A stretch of 64,000 bases of DNA from positions 124,001-188,000 of the forward strand of contig CANNFU010000008.1 of assembly GCA_947503965.1 (NCBI GenBank), given 5' to 3'. The position numbers and the translations under genes were made by a program. The notes beneath the pieces are model-generated. The model searched no databases. It saw only the letters and a program-made list of their open reading frames with translations, and was not told the DNA's origin. Shown here one piece after another: positions 23,622-31,989 of the stretch (its first letter is position 1; every line of letters starts with the position of its first letter). The DNA comes from an uncultured Paracoccaceae bacterium. GTDB lineage: Bacteria > Pseudomonadota > Alphaproteobacteria > Rhodobacterales > Rhodobacteraceae.

Positions 23622-24790
23622 GATAGCAGCCCTTTTAGCGCGCTTGGCAACTCGCCTACTGGGACAGTTTTGATCGGTAAGTGTCCATCAAGCCATTTTA
23701 GGTGCTTGATCCAATTGTCATGCATTCCCCGACTGTCATATATCGCCCAGATAGGGGTGCCAGCAGACGTGTGGTTGGAGATTGCGTCGAAAATGGTATT
23801 GATGCGATCGGACGTTGGACGGCCAACCGCGGGCACTACCGCTAAAGAGCCGCCGTCTTTTAGCTCAACCGAAATCCAGCGTTGAGGCTGAACAGTGGGA
23901 GCGAGGGCTAAGTCTCGGGCGGCATCGCAAAAGTTGTCTACCAAATGAGCATGCCGGAACGCCATAGCCTCTGCTCGCAGCTCTTCTGCAAGGTCGCAGA
24001 TGCTATCGATCACCGTCGCTTTGATCGTGGCTCCACGACCTGGCGACGGGCCACTGAAATCTGTTTCAACGAGTTTGACGAAGCGGCTGAAGGCAAAGTT
24101 ACGATCCTCTATTTGGCCGGGCCAAAGCAGATGCAGGGTCTGTATTCCAAGCAAATTTGCTTGCGCAAGCTCAGCTTTGGTCCAGCGCCCCTCTCTAAAC
24201 CCCGGGGTATCTATCAGAAGGATGGTATCAACGTCCGACATGCGATGCCAAAGTTCGGCCTGGAAGTCGACGGAAGGTGGTACCGATCGAACGTCGATGA
24301 ATACATCAAACCCTCGCTTGTCCAATTCTTCGTAGAGCCGGTTGGCCAATGGCTGTGAGCCTTTTCTGCGATAACTGATGAAGATACCGCGTTCTCTTCG
24401 AAGAAGTCTGAAAGTCTCAAAAACCAGAGACGCCAGCCGCGGGATGTTGTCGCCATCCATCCCGACTTCGACCACGTTGATATGCTGAAGTTCGCTGGGA
24501 ATTTCAGATGCGACCATCGCCTTCGACGTCACGACTGGGGCAATAATGATGGAGTCCTTTTCTAGTTGGCCTAACGGCCGTGGGACTGTTTTGTTCTGAT
24601 TGCCGAAGTAGATGCCGAAGGCTGGCTTCTTTCTGTCGTAAGTACCCGCAAAAGCGCTTTCATTGAGATAGGCAATCTCACTTGCGTCGATCCCCAAATC
24701 CGCCGCTCGCGCTTGAACAGCAGCCTTAAGAGCAACCAGCCTGTCGTCTTTGCCGCCCATAAGAATGATCTGGTACGAATTTGTTGGCAT
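23618..24790 (-). CDS. TIR-domain protein paired with a SLOG protein
   Basis: 390 aa from the ATG at 24,788-24,790, which has GGAG eight bases upstream. Residues 1-120 form an N-terminal Rossmann-like region (YQIILMGGKDDRLVALKAAV; DSIIIAPVVTSKAMV). The TIR domain is at about 128-260: RGIFISYRRKGSQPLANRL, GFDVFIDVRSVPPSVDFQ, VDTILLIDTPGFREGRWTKA and a Glu in AELAQA. A C-terminal domain (about 265-390) with ISVELKDGGSLAVVPAVGRP is shared by this protein family in my memory but has no name I can give. It is divergent from the HET gene across a 142-base gap. Confidence 0.82.
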   Translation of the reverse strand: MPTNSYQIILMGGKDDRLVALKAAVQARAADLGIDASEIAYLNESAFAGTYDRKKPAFGIYFGNQNKTVPRPLGQLEKDSIIIAPVVTSKAMVASEIPSELQHINVVEVGMDGDNIPRLASLVFETFRLLRRERGIFISYRRKGSQPLANRLYEELDKRGFDVFIDVRSVPPSVDFQAELWHRMSDVDTILLIDTPGFREGRWTKAELAQANLLGIQTLHLLWPGQIEDRNFAFSRFVKLVETDFSGPSPGRGATIKATVIDSICDLAEELRAEAMAFRHAHLVDNFCDAARDLALAPTVQPQRWISVELKDGGSLAVVPAVGRPTSDRINTIFDAISNHTSAGTPIWAIYDSRGMHDNWIKHLKWLDGHLPIKTVPVGELPSALKGLLS

Positions 24791-24932
24791 TTGGCATTCT
24801 CCGGACATCTCAAGCACGCGCGCATAATTTCACATATTTGTGCTTAATCAAAGATTACAGCATATCTGATGGCAATTCTTGAACCTAAACATAAGTTTGG
24901 TTAGCCTAGTCTCAGCGAGTGAAGCCATTTTC
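24791..24932. promoter_or_regulatory. Divergent intergenic region between the TIR/SLOG pair and the HET gene
   Basis: 142 AT-rich bases that must hold promoters for both directions. CTAAACATAAGTTTGG (24,891-24,906) is an imperfect inverted repeat that could be an operator. Nothing else stands out. Confidence 0.35.
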
Positions 24933-26411
24933 ATGAAGAAAAAGTTGTGTATGTTTAGATTGCTTGAGCCAGCAAACCACTTAACGCGTCCCGATGCATT
25001 GTTTATTGAGTTTTTCGAAATAAAGTGGGTGATTAAAGAATACGCCCAAGTATCAGATGCCCCTGCATTTACATGCCTTTCATATGCCTGGGGCAAAGGA
25101 AAAGTTGAAAATCCTCTCAGTGTGGAGCAACAGATGTCCACACGGACAATTCAGGCCATTGAGACGGCAATCAGCGTTTTGCAGTCAAAAGAGAACTGGG
25201 CTCGTAACATCAGTTTCAGTCACGATGGAGATTCACTTAACGAAGCTGCAGGGCAGGCAGCGGCAGTCAATGCGTCGCAGGCGTTCTGGGTGGATGCACT
25301 GTGTGTTCCCTCTGACGATCCGGCACGCACCGTTTGCCTTCAGAGTATGGGAGAAATTTTTAGTTCCGCTTATCAAGTACTGGTTGTTCTAAGGGAGCAA
25401 TGTTCGGATGCTATCCAAAACGTAAGTCAGACTGAAAAGCTAACATCTTCTGATCTTAGTATACTTGAGGAAGAAGACTGGGTCAGCCGTGTTTGGACAT
25501 ATCAAGAGGCTGTAAACAGCAGTCGATTGTATTTTGGGGTTGAAGGTAACGAAGACGCGATAGTGTCGGGGAACGAATTCTTGAACATGATTATGACCGC
25601 AATCGACGTCTATAAAGCGGCTAATAACCTCGATAAACTTGCGTGGGAAAAGCAGAGTCCGAAGCTAAGAAGTTTAGAAAGGCTTCTCGCCGACTATATG
25701 ATGGCAGACTTCGCTACACGATCCGCGTACCAAGTCATGTCTGTGATGGAGAACCGCTGTTCAGAGCGAGTGGACGACCATTTCTACGCGATGGTTGGCT
25801 CAATCACTACCACGACAGAGCAGTTTGAAGGCGATGAAAAGCTTGAGCCATCAGAGTTCTTCATGCGGAGTTGTGAGCGGAAGGGCGACTTTTCGTTTCT
25901 CTATAGTGGCGCCCCTCGCAGCGATATCCTGGGGAGCCGATGGCGACCATTAGAAGGACGGTTCCGTGCTTTACTACCATATCTGATCACGCTTGGAGCC
26001 ACTGAGGCAGGGCGAAAAGAACTTACGCATCTCGAGCTGGACAGCATGTATCGCTTAGAACCGGGTGCTATCAAATCGGATGGGTTAAAAGCAGCACGCT
26101 GGTTCGTAGAAGACAAAAGTGAGATTAGCTCGCCAGATAACGTGGCAAAGCAGATCCTAAAGAGATTGCGCATTTTAGGTTTTAGTGGATGCGGCGAGTA
26201 TCTCGAACTTGAAAATGGTTTCTTTTTCTCGCAATCTGAACCCTTGAAATCTGATAATATTTTCGCTGCCGTCTCGCATAATATTCATTGGGTAACCGGG
26301 GGACCGGGGCTTTTGTTGCGCGCCAACAGCTCAGACATCGATGACTTTTTCGATGTTGGTGTGTTCATTGGACAAAGACCGAAGTCTGGAACTAGGATCA
26401 TGGTAGGTTAA
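24933..26411 (+). CDS. Bacterial HET (heterokaryon-incompatibility) domain protein
   Basis: 492 aa. The HET signature is easy to read: FTCLSYAWGKGKVENPL, then FWVDALCVPSDDPARTVCLQ, MGEIFSSAYQVLVVL, and WVSRVWTYQEAVNSSRLYF (the W-x-R-x-W-T-x-Q-E block). DDHFYAMVGSI follows later. HET domains drive non-self cell death in filamentous fungi and are related to TIR folds; bacterial members are uncommon. The C-terminal 200 residues are not recognised. The start at 24,933 is chosen because residues before it look non-coding; an ATG at 24,951 is an alternative. It stands apart from its neighbours by promoter-sized gaps, in a run of TIR genes. Confidence 0.82.
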   Translation: MKKKLCMFRLLEPANHLTRPDALFIEFFEIKWVIKEYAQVSDAPAFTCLSYAWGKGKVENPLSVEQQMSTRTIQAIETAISVLQSKENWARNISFSHDGDSLNEAAGQAAAVNASQAFWVDALCVPSDDPARTVCLQSMGEIFSSAYQVLVVLREQCSDAIQNVSQTEKLTSSDLSILEEEDWVSRVWTYQEAVNSSRLYFGVEGNEDAIVSGNEFLNMIMTAIDVYKAANNLDKLAWEKQSPKLRSLERLLADYMMADFATRSAYQVMSVMENRCSERVDDHFYAMVGSITTTTEQFEGDEKLEPSEFFMRSCERKGDFSFLYSGAPRSDILGSRWRPLEGRFRALLPYLITLGATEAGRKELTHLELDSMYRLEPGAIKSDGLKAARWFVEDKSEISSPDNVAKQILKRLRILGFSGCGEYLELENGFFFSQSEPLKSDNIFAAVSHNIHWVTGGPGLLLRANSSDIDDFFDVGVFIGQRPKSGTRIMVG

Positions 26412-26560
26412 GAGCAAAGGAATAATCCAAGGGTCGAGGTCGATTTCTCAGACTGGCCGCGAGATTTCCGTTCACTGTGTTGATCGTTTTCGACCTTTTC
26501 ACCCGGCTTCAGCATGGTAGCGTAGACATCAAATATTTTTCAGAGAAGGACATTCAACGA

Positions 26561-27001
26561 ATGGCAAGAACATGTTTTTTCAGCTTTCGATACCGCAATG
26601 TTTTCCGAGTAAATCAAATTCGGTCAATGCCAAATATCGTTGGCGCTACTGCTGCAGGTTTTAAGGATCAATCGCTCTGGGAGGACGCCAAGAAGAGCGA
26701 GAAGCGCATCAAGAGAATGATCGATGACGCGCTCAAAGGAACATCCGTCACTGTTGTGTGCATCACCCACGGTATCAGCAATCGAGAATGGATAAATTAC
26801 GAGATAGATCAATCTCTCGAACGCGGAAATGGGCTTGTTGGTATCCAGTTGCATCACCTTTCTGATCCAAGTTTTCCTGGAGATCAAGTTGGTGCTGCAC
26901 CTGCCCAAATCGCGAAAAATGGGTTCAAGACCTACAAGTATTCAACCAAAGAAAGTCTAGCAATGCGCATCGAGGAAGCTGCAAAACTGGCAGGTCGTTA
27001 A
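26561..27001 (+). CDS. ThsB-like TIR protein (MTH538/DUF1863 type)
   Basis: 146 aa, whole protein one domain: ARTCFFSFRYRNVFRVNQIR, a GFKDQSLWEDAKK loop, TSVTVVCITHGISNREWINY, EIDQSLERGNGLVGIQLH. The second segment bears the Glu of the catalytic site. This is the compact form of Thoeris ThsB, which makes a cyclic-ADP-ribose-type signal from NAD+. The start is the ATG at 26,561 with AGAAGGA ten bases upstream; the longer frame before it is not protein-like. No ThsA (SIR2 or SLOG-TM effector) follows, but a soluble TIR and a two-TIR membrane protein do. Confidence 0.82.
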   Translation: MARTCFFSFRYRNVFRVNQIRSMPNIVGATAAGFKDQSLWEDAKKSEKRIKRMIDDALKGTSVTVVCITHGISNREWINYEIDQSLERGNGLVGIQLHHLSDPSFPGDQVGAAPAQIAKNGFKTYKYSTKESLAMRIEEAAKLAGR

Positions 27002-27089
27002 AGTTATAGATTCTCTCAACTAAGTCGGCCCACACCGTTCGGAAACACCTACACAATGCCTGAACAATCCACCAAGGAACCATACAACG

Positions 27090-27602
27090 ATGATTAACGA
27101 GTCCTCTATTCGGGCCTACGCTGGTCAGGCAGAAATCCGAAAATCTGATCAGGTCGTGAACGAAGCGCTACAACAAGGAAAGCAGACGGCGTTTTTATCT
27201 CATAGCCATAAGGACGCTGATCTCGCCAAAGGACTTCAAGGGTTTCTTCAGGCGCATGGCTGGAAAGTCTACATAGACTGGGAAGATACGTCGATGCCAT
27301 CGACACCAAATCGTGAAACGGCAAAGAAGATCAAAGATAGGATTGAGCGCTTGGATTGGTTCATTTACCTTGCGACAGCAAATTCGGCATCTAGCCGATG
27401 GTGTCCGTGGGAGATAGGCCACGCCGATGGTGTGAAGGATATCGACAAGATTGCGATTATTCCGATACGTGACAGTATGGGGCGCAACCATGGCAACGAA
27501 TATCTGAATCTATACAGACATGTCAGCACAGCTGAAGGCGGCGGATATGGACTTTTCCGACCGAATAATCGCGGTATGCTGCTTGAGCGTGTCACACGGT
27601 AG
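27090..27602 (+). CDS. Soluble TIR-domain protein
   Basis: 170 aa. A 30-residue helical N-terminus leads into the TIR domain: KQTAFLSHSHKDADLAKGLQ, GWKVYIDWEDTSMPSTPN, RLDWFIYLATANSASSRWCP and WEIGHADGVK, with the Glu in the catalytic position. This short toll-like form is often beside ThsB-like genes. It starts at ATG 27,090 with AAGGA twelve bases upstream, 88 bases after the ThsB-like gene. The role could be a second signal maker or the NAD-degrading effector. Confidence 0.82.
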   Translation: MINESSIRAYAGQAEIRKSDQVVNEALQQGKQTAFLSHSHKDADLAKGLQGFLQAHGWKVYIDWEDTSMPSTPNRETAKKIKDRIERLDWFIYLATANSASSRWCPWEIGHADGVKDIDKIAIIPIRDSMGRNHGNEYLNLYRHVSTAEGGGYGLFRPNNRGMLLERVTR

Positions 27603-27735
27603 AATTAGCTAATCTCAAACTACAATTTTGTGCGCATCTATTGCTTTTTTCTTCTGGAGGTGGCGAATTTTGGGTGAGGCGTCCGACCGAAGTGACCGAA
27701 AACTAAACCGGATCAGCGAATAGGAAACTACTACA

Positions 27736-28938
27736 TTGCGAGTGTTTATTAGTCATGCTCATGGCGATTTGAAAGTTGCACAATCGCTTGAGTCAGAATT
27801 GCGCCAGCGCGACATTTCCGTAATTGGATATGACCAATTATCTCTAGGCCAAGAAATTTCTGTTGGTATCGAAGAGTTGATCGAATCTTCGGAACTGACA
27901 GTGGTTATTTTTTCAGAGCTAGTCGAAAACAGCGAATGGGTCCGAAAAGAAATTGAGGTAGCTCTGAAAGCGTGGGGCGAAGAAAAATTATTTCTTGTTG
28001 GGATCGGTGACCCTACATTACCTCTTGGCTTGAGGGACCTACAAGTTTTTCAGATTTCAGACCCGCGCGATCGAGATCAAATTGCTAATGCGGCTCGCGA
28101 TATTGAACTTGAGGTACGTGGATCTTCGAGTTTGTTTCTCGAGAGTGAAATTAAAGTCGGGGATAGCAGCGCCCTTAAGCCCCAGGCTCAACCCTCTGCG
28201 CACGTTGGATACGCTTCGACTTTCCTTTGGGGTTTAATCGCGATAACGACAGGCTTGGTTGTTGTCGCTTTTGGACTGCCCGGATTACTCTATATCCTTG
28301 AAGCGCTTGGATTGGAGGACGGCTCCGTCCTTGACGAAGCCGTAAAGGCCTATTGGCCTGACAAGATTTGGGCCTATGGAATTCCTGTTCTAGTTTTCCA
28401 ACTCATTGCAGTATTGGCACAATTCCTATTTTCGGCATCTGCACTAAGCCCTCTGGCTGCGGAGTTAGATGAGAAATCAACAGATGTTGGCCAGATATCT
28501 GTCAACGCTGCTAAGGGCGCGACAGTAAGTGTATCGATAGCGGAGAAATCGCCGGATATCTTCACTTCATACAGCCGGATGAATCTTGAGGTTGTGGATG
28601 AAATTGTGGTGTCAATGCGTGAAAACGATCTGATTGTGTGGATCGACCGGGAAAAACAAAGCGCTAAACAAAGGTATGCAAAGGCATTGGCCTCAGCCAT
28701 GCGCAACGCCCAAATTGTTGTTGTTGCGTGTTCAAAGCCCGCGTTTCAATCAGATCATGTTGCGCGAGAAATATACCTGGCTGGCCACATGAAGAAGGCG
28801 TTCATACTCGTGTTCCTAGAAGATCTGACGATACCAGATGAGTTTTTGTACTTCCTCACAGGCTTCCATCAGATCCAAATCTCTGAAGTGCCGCCATCGC
28901 AGGTTGGCCCAAAAATGCGGATTCTAATTGATGAATGA
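27736..28938 (+). CDS. Membrane protein with two TIR domains
   Basis: 400 aa in the order TIR, two membrane helices, TIR. First TIR, residues 1-130: MRVFISHAHGDLKVAQSLES, ELTVVIFSELVENSEWVRKE. Helices at about 165-190 (FLWGLIAITTGLVVVAFGLP) and 215-240 (IWAYGIPVLVFQLIAVLAQF). Second TIR, about 275-400: DIFTSYSRMNLEVVDEIV, DLIVWIDREKQSA, AQIVVVACSKPAFQSDHVAR, EIYLAGHM. Both keep a Glu in the WVRKE and AREIY positions, so both could be active. The start is a TTG (27,736) after AGGAAA; a GTG two codons on is the alternative. With both ends on the cytoplasmic side, dimerisation across the membrane anchor is a natural model. Confidence 0.8.
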   Translation: MRVFISHAHGDLKVAQSLESELRQRDISVIGYDQLSLGQEISVGIEELIESSELTVVIFSELVENSEWVRKEIEVALKAWGEEKLFLVGIGDPTLPLGLRDLQVFQISDPRDRDQIANAARDIELEVRGSSSLFLESEIKVGDSSALKPQAQPSAHVGYASTFLWGLIAITTGLVVVAFGLPGLLYILEALGLEDGSVLDEAVKAYWPDKIWAYGIPVLVFQLIAVLAQFLFSASALSPLAAELDEKSTDVGQISVNAAKGATVSVSIAEKSPDIFTSYSRMNLEVVDEIVVSMRENDLIVWIDREKQSAKQRYAKALASAMRNAQIVVVACSKPAFQSDHVAREIYLAGHMKKAFILVFLEDLTIPDEFLYFLTGFHQIQISEVPPSQVGPKMRILIDE

Positions 28939-29458
28939 TCCCTAATGTTCTTGGTTGGGGTTTCGCTTGTGTAGCCCATTTCAGACCGGTCGCATCGTTG
29001 CTTCAGCTATGTCATGTGCGAGGAAAGGGAATGAGGGTTATTTGCGTTTTTGGTCTCAACATTGGGAACCGCTTGAATCCTTTCAGCCCAAGGTAGCAAG
29101 ACTACCCCATGAACGTTCAAGAGCAAAATTGCCAGTTAGCTTTCAAAAAGTGGCAACTCGGCGTCAACTAGCATCACCTTACATGTCATTCCAGAAGCGG
29201 CTCACAAAAGAGAACCCGAGCGTTTTGAATGACGATGTCCGAGCAGATCATACACCCTTCGACCATCTGCAACTTGGAAGCTGTCATCTCATATGCTCGA
29301 GGCGTTTTTCAGAAACTCGCGAACAGGCATCCTAGAGCACTCAAGAGTCCAAAAATCCCAGGCAAGTGCCCGTAGTCGCGTTCTTGCACGACATAAGTTG
29401 GGTTTCTCGCCGGACAAGTTGCGATTCATACCGGACGGCACAACAACAAGACGATGGC
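28939..29458. other. Island right-hand edge, no convincing gene
   Basis: About 520 bases between the last TIR gene and the tRNA-like sequence. One open frame on the plus strand (28,955-29,335) has no start signal, no family resemblance and odd composition, so I do not call it. It may be decayed material at the island boundary. Confidence 0.4.
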
Positions 29459-29530
29459 TTGGATGGTGGGATTCGAACCTACGGTACACTGTGCCAAAAA
29501 ACGTTACCTTATCAACTTAACTATCCACCG
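29459..29530 (-). pseudogene. Degenerate tRNA-Gln (TTG anticodon)
   Basis: The minus strand reads as a tRNA: D-arm GTTA-AGTTGATAAGG-TAAC, anticodon loop TTTTGGC (TTG), T-arm GTAGG-TTCGAAT-CCCAC. D-loop and T-arm closely follow alphaproteobacterial tRNA-Gln. But the acceptor stem hardly pairs (CGGTGGA against CATCCAA), the anticodon stem has two mismatches and no CCA follows. It looks like a decayed tRNA copy at the island edge. Confidence 0.55.
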
Positions 29531-29653
29531 AGATTGTCTCCACTTACCCAAAGCGAAGAATCATCTCAATCTCAGTCGCAAATTGAAGTTGAAAGCCAAC
29601 CAAACGGGCAGATCAGCAAGCTTATGCTCCAAATCTACACTCTTATGGTCCAA

Positions 29654-29711
29654 TGACAGCAAGTGACCAAAGTTAGTGACCGTAATGACCAAAAACATGA
29701 CCCAAATGGTC
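29654..29711. repeat. Cluster of TGAC(C) motifs spaced 9-13 bases
   Basis: TGAC occurs at 29,654, 29,664, 29,677, 29,686 and 29,698, four of them TGACC, with reversed GGTC at 29,647 and 29,709. The spacing alternates near one helical turn, and pairs sit 21-23 bases apart. It lies between the decayed tRNA and tRNA-Lys. It could be a set of protein-binding sites (recombinase or transposase) at the island edge; chance is not excluded. Confidence 0.3.
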
Positions 29712-29742
29712 AAACATCACGAGTCGTCACAATTGATTTTAA

Positions 29743-29818
29743 TGGTGAGCCGTGATGGGTTCGAACCATCGACCTACTGATTAAAAGTCAGTTGCTCTAC
29801 CAACTGAGCTAACGGCCC
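29743..29818 (-). tRNA. tRNA-Lys (TTT anticodon)
   Basis: The minus strand gives a full cloverleaf: acceptor GGGCCGT with ACGGCTC (one G-U pair), D-arm with AGCTCAGTTGGTAGAGC, anticodon arm ACTGA-CTTTTAA-TCAGT with anticodon TTT, T-arm GATGG-TTCGAAC-CCATC, discriminator A and an encoded CCA (29,743-29,745). It marks the start of the core chromosome; tRNA genes are common integration sites, but I find no duplicated 3' end inside the window. Confidence 0.95.
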
Positions 29819-29913
29819 ACGTGATGGGCTACTTAGAAAGGCAGGGGCGTCCGGTCAACCCCCAAACGCTATCGCTGCTGGATAAGTCTTGCGGCATTGA
29901 CTATATGGCCGCC

Positions 29914-30732
29914 ATGGCTGGAACGGACCCCACATATCTGCCCTTCATGAAGATGCATGGGCTGGGCAATGACTTTGTTGTTGTTGACGAACGCGGTGTG
30001 CAAACGCGCATCGATTCGACGGTCGCGATTGCCATCGGCGACCGCCACCGCGGTGTGGGCTTTGATCAGCTTGCCGTTCTGTCGGAGACCACCGACGCGG
30101 ACGTGCATCTGGCGTTCTGGAACAGCGATGGCTCACAGGCGGCGGCCTGCGGAAATGCGACCCGCTGTATCGCCCGCCATCTGATGAACGAGACTGGCCG
30201 CGATGCCCTGACGATCAGAACAGAGCGGGGTCTGCTGCACGCCATTGATGCCGGTGGCGGGCTGACATCGGTAAATATGGGTCAACCGCTTTTGCGCTGG
30301 AATGAGGTTCCGCTGTCCGAGGAAATGGACACGCTTGAACTCCCGATTGAGGGCGCGCCGACGGCGACGGGCATGGGCAACCCGCACTGTACGTTCTTTG
30401 TGGATGACGCTGAGGCTGTTGATCTTGCTGCGCGCGGAGCCGCGATGGAGCATCATCCGCTTTTTCCCCAGCGCACGAATGTTCAGTTTGCCAGCGTGAT
30501 AGATACAGACCATCTGCGCATGCGTGTTTGGGAACGCGGTGTCGGGATCACGCTGGCATCCGGTTCGTCCTCGTGCGCGACGGCGGTCGCGGCAGCGCGG
30601 CGTGGTCTGACGGGCAAGGACGTGACCATCGATCTTGATGGTGGTCCGATCCAGATCAGTTGGCGCGATGATGGTGTGTGGATGACCGGCCCCACTGCCC
30701 ATGTCTTTGACGGACAATGGCGGCTGACATGA
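29914..30732 (+). CDS. dapF: Diaminopimelate epimerase
   Basis: Interconverts LL- and meso-diaminopimelate for lysine and peptidoglycan. [20 protein letters not shown] is the family N-terminus. The two active-site cysteines are in [11 protein letters not shown] and [22 protein letters not shown] and [12 protein letters not shown] are also family blocks. The 272-aa length from 29,914 is normal. Upstream in-frame starts at 29,905 and 29,821 exist, none with a clear ribosome site. Its stop overlaps the mtaB start (ATGA), so the two are coupled. Confidence 0.93.
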   Translation: MAGTDPTYLPFMKMHGLGNDFVVVDERGVQTRIDSTVAIAIGDRHRGVGFDQLAVLSETTDADVHLAFWNSDGSQAAACGNATRCIARHLMNETGRDALTIRTERGLLHAIDAGGGLTSVNMGQPLLRWNEVPLSEEMDTLELPIEGAPTATGMGNPHCTFFVDDAEAVDLAARGAAMEHHPLFPQRTNVQFASVIDTDHLRMRVWERGVGITLASGSSSCATAVAAARRGLTGKDVTIDLDGGPIQISWRDDGVWMTGPTAHVFDGQWRLT

Positions 30733-31988
30733 CCCGGACTGCACCCATCTTTTCCAACCATGGCTGCCGGTTGAATGCTTACGAGACTGAGGCGATGAAG
30801 GAGCTTGCGACAGCTGCCGGCGTGTCAGATGCAATTGTCATCAACACCTGCGCTGTCACGTCTGAGGCTGTGCGCAAGGCCCGTCAGGATATTCGCAAAC
30901 TGCGCCGCGACAATCCGCATGCCAAGGTCATCGTTACTGGATGTGCGGCACAGACCGAGCCTGATACCTTTGCCAAAATGGCCGAAGTCGACTTTGTCAT
31001 CGGCAATACCGAAAAGATGAACCCGAACACCTGGGCTTCGATGGCCCCGGATTTGATCGGGACAACCGAACCGGTTCAGGTTGACGACATCATGTCGGTC
31101 ACGGAAACCGCCGGGCATCTGATTGATGGGTTTGGCACGCGCAGCCGCGCCTATGTGCAGGTCCAAAACGGCTGCGATCACCGCTGTACCTTTTGCATTA
31201 TCCCCTATGGGAGGGGAAATTCACGATCCGTGCCCGCTGGCGTTGTCGTCGATCAGATCAAGCGCCTGGTGGATACCGGCTATAACGAAGTCGTTCTGAC
31301 GGGCGTCGACCTGACAAGCTGGGGCGCTGACCTGCCCGGCCTGCCAAAGCTGGGCGATCTGGTCATGCGCATTCTGAAACTGGTGCCAGACCTGCCGCGT
31401 CTGCGGATCAGCTCGATCGACAGTATCGAGGTGGATGACAATCTGATGCAGGCCATCGCCACCGAACCGCGCCTGATGCCACACCTGCATTTGTCCCTGC
31501 AGCATGGCGATGACATGATCCTGAAACGGATGAAGCGCCGGCATCTGCGCGACGATGCGATCCGGTTTTGCGAAGACGCGCGCAAGCTGCGCCCTGACAT
31601 GACATATGGCGCTGATATCATCGCAGGCTTTCCAACCGAAACCGATGCGATGTTCGCCAACTCCCTGGCCCTTGTGGATGATTGCCATCTGACATGGCTG
31701 CATGTCTTTCCCTATTCGCCCCGCCCCGGCACGCCCGCCGCGCGGATGCCGCAGGTGGATGGCCGCCTGATCAAAGATCGTGCGGCGCAATTGCGCGCTG
31801 CCGGACAGGCCCGTGTGGCGGCGCATCTGGATGCGCAGATCGGCAAGACCCATCAGGTCTTGATGGAAAATCCGCGCATGGGCCGCACCGCGCAGTTTGC
31901 CGAGGTTGTGTTCGCCGATGACCAGCCAGAAAGCCAGATCGTGACTGCGCAGATTGTCGGCGCTATAGGCCATCAACTGACGGCGTGA
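30729..31988 (+). CDS. mtaB: tRNA t6A37 methylthiotransferase MtaB
   Basis: A 419-aa methylthiotransferase that turns t6A37 into ms2t6A in tRNAs decoding ANN codons. The N-terminal cluster cysteines are visible ([31 protein letters not shown]), followed by the radical SAM motif [35 protein letters not shown] is the diagnostic block for the MtaB/MiaB superfamily and [13 protein letters not shown] closes the core. A short C-terminal TRAM-like end is present. Start at 30,729 in overlap with dapF. Confidence 0.92.
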   Translation: MTRTAPIFSNHGCRLNAYETEAMKELATAAGVSDAIVINTCAVTSEAVRKARQDIRKLRRDNPHAKVIVTGCAAQTEPDTFAKMAEVDFVIGNTEKMNPNTWASMAPDLIGTTEPVQVDDIMSVTETAGHLIDGFGTRSRAYVQVQNGCDHRCTFCIIPYGRGNSRSVPAGVVVDQIKRLVDTGYNEVVLTGVDLTSWGADLPGLPKLGDLVMRILKLVPDLPRLRISSIDSIEVDDNLMQAIATEPRLMPHLHLSLQHGDDMILKRMKRRHLRDDAIRFCEDARKLRPDMTYGADIIAGFPTETDAMFANSLALVDDCHLTWLHVFPYSPRPGTPAARMPQVDGRLIKDRAAQLRAAGQARVAAHLDAQIGKTHQVLMENPRMGRTAQFAEVVFADDQPESQIVTAQIVGAIGHQLTA

Positions 31989-31989
31989 C

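Noticed and set aside
26561..27602. Standard Thoeris system
   Set aside because: ThsB-like gene present but no ThsA (SIR2 or SLOG-membrane effector) in the neighbourhood.
28955..29335. 126-codon open frame at the island edge
   Set aside because: Starts at a TTG with no ribosome site, no recognisable family, composition not protein-like.
29743..29818. Integration site (att) at tRNA-Lys
   Set aside because: I searched by eye for a second copy of the tRNA 3' end within the island and saw none; the other end may be outside the window.
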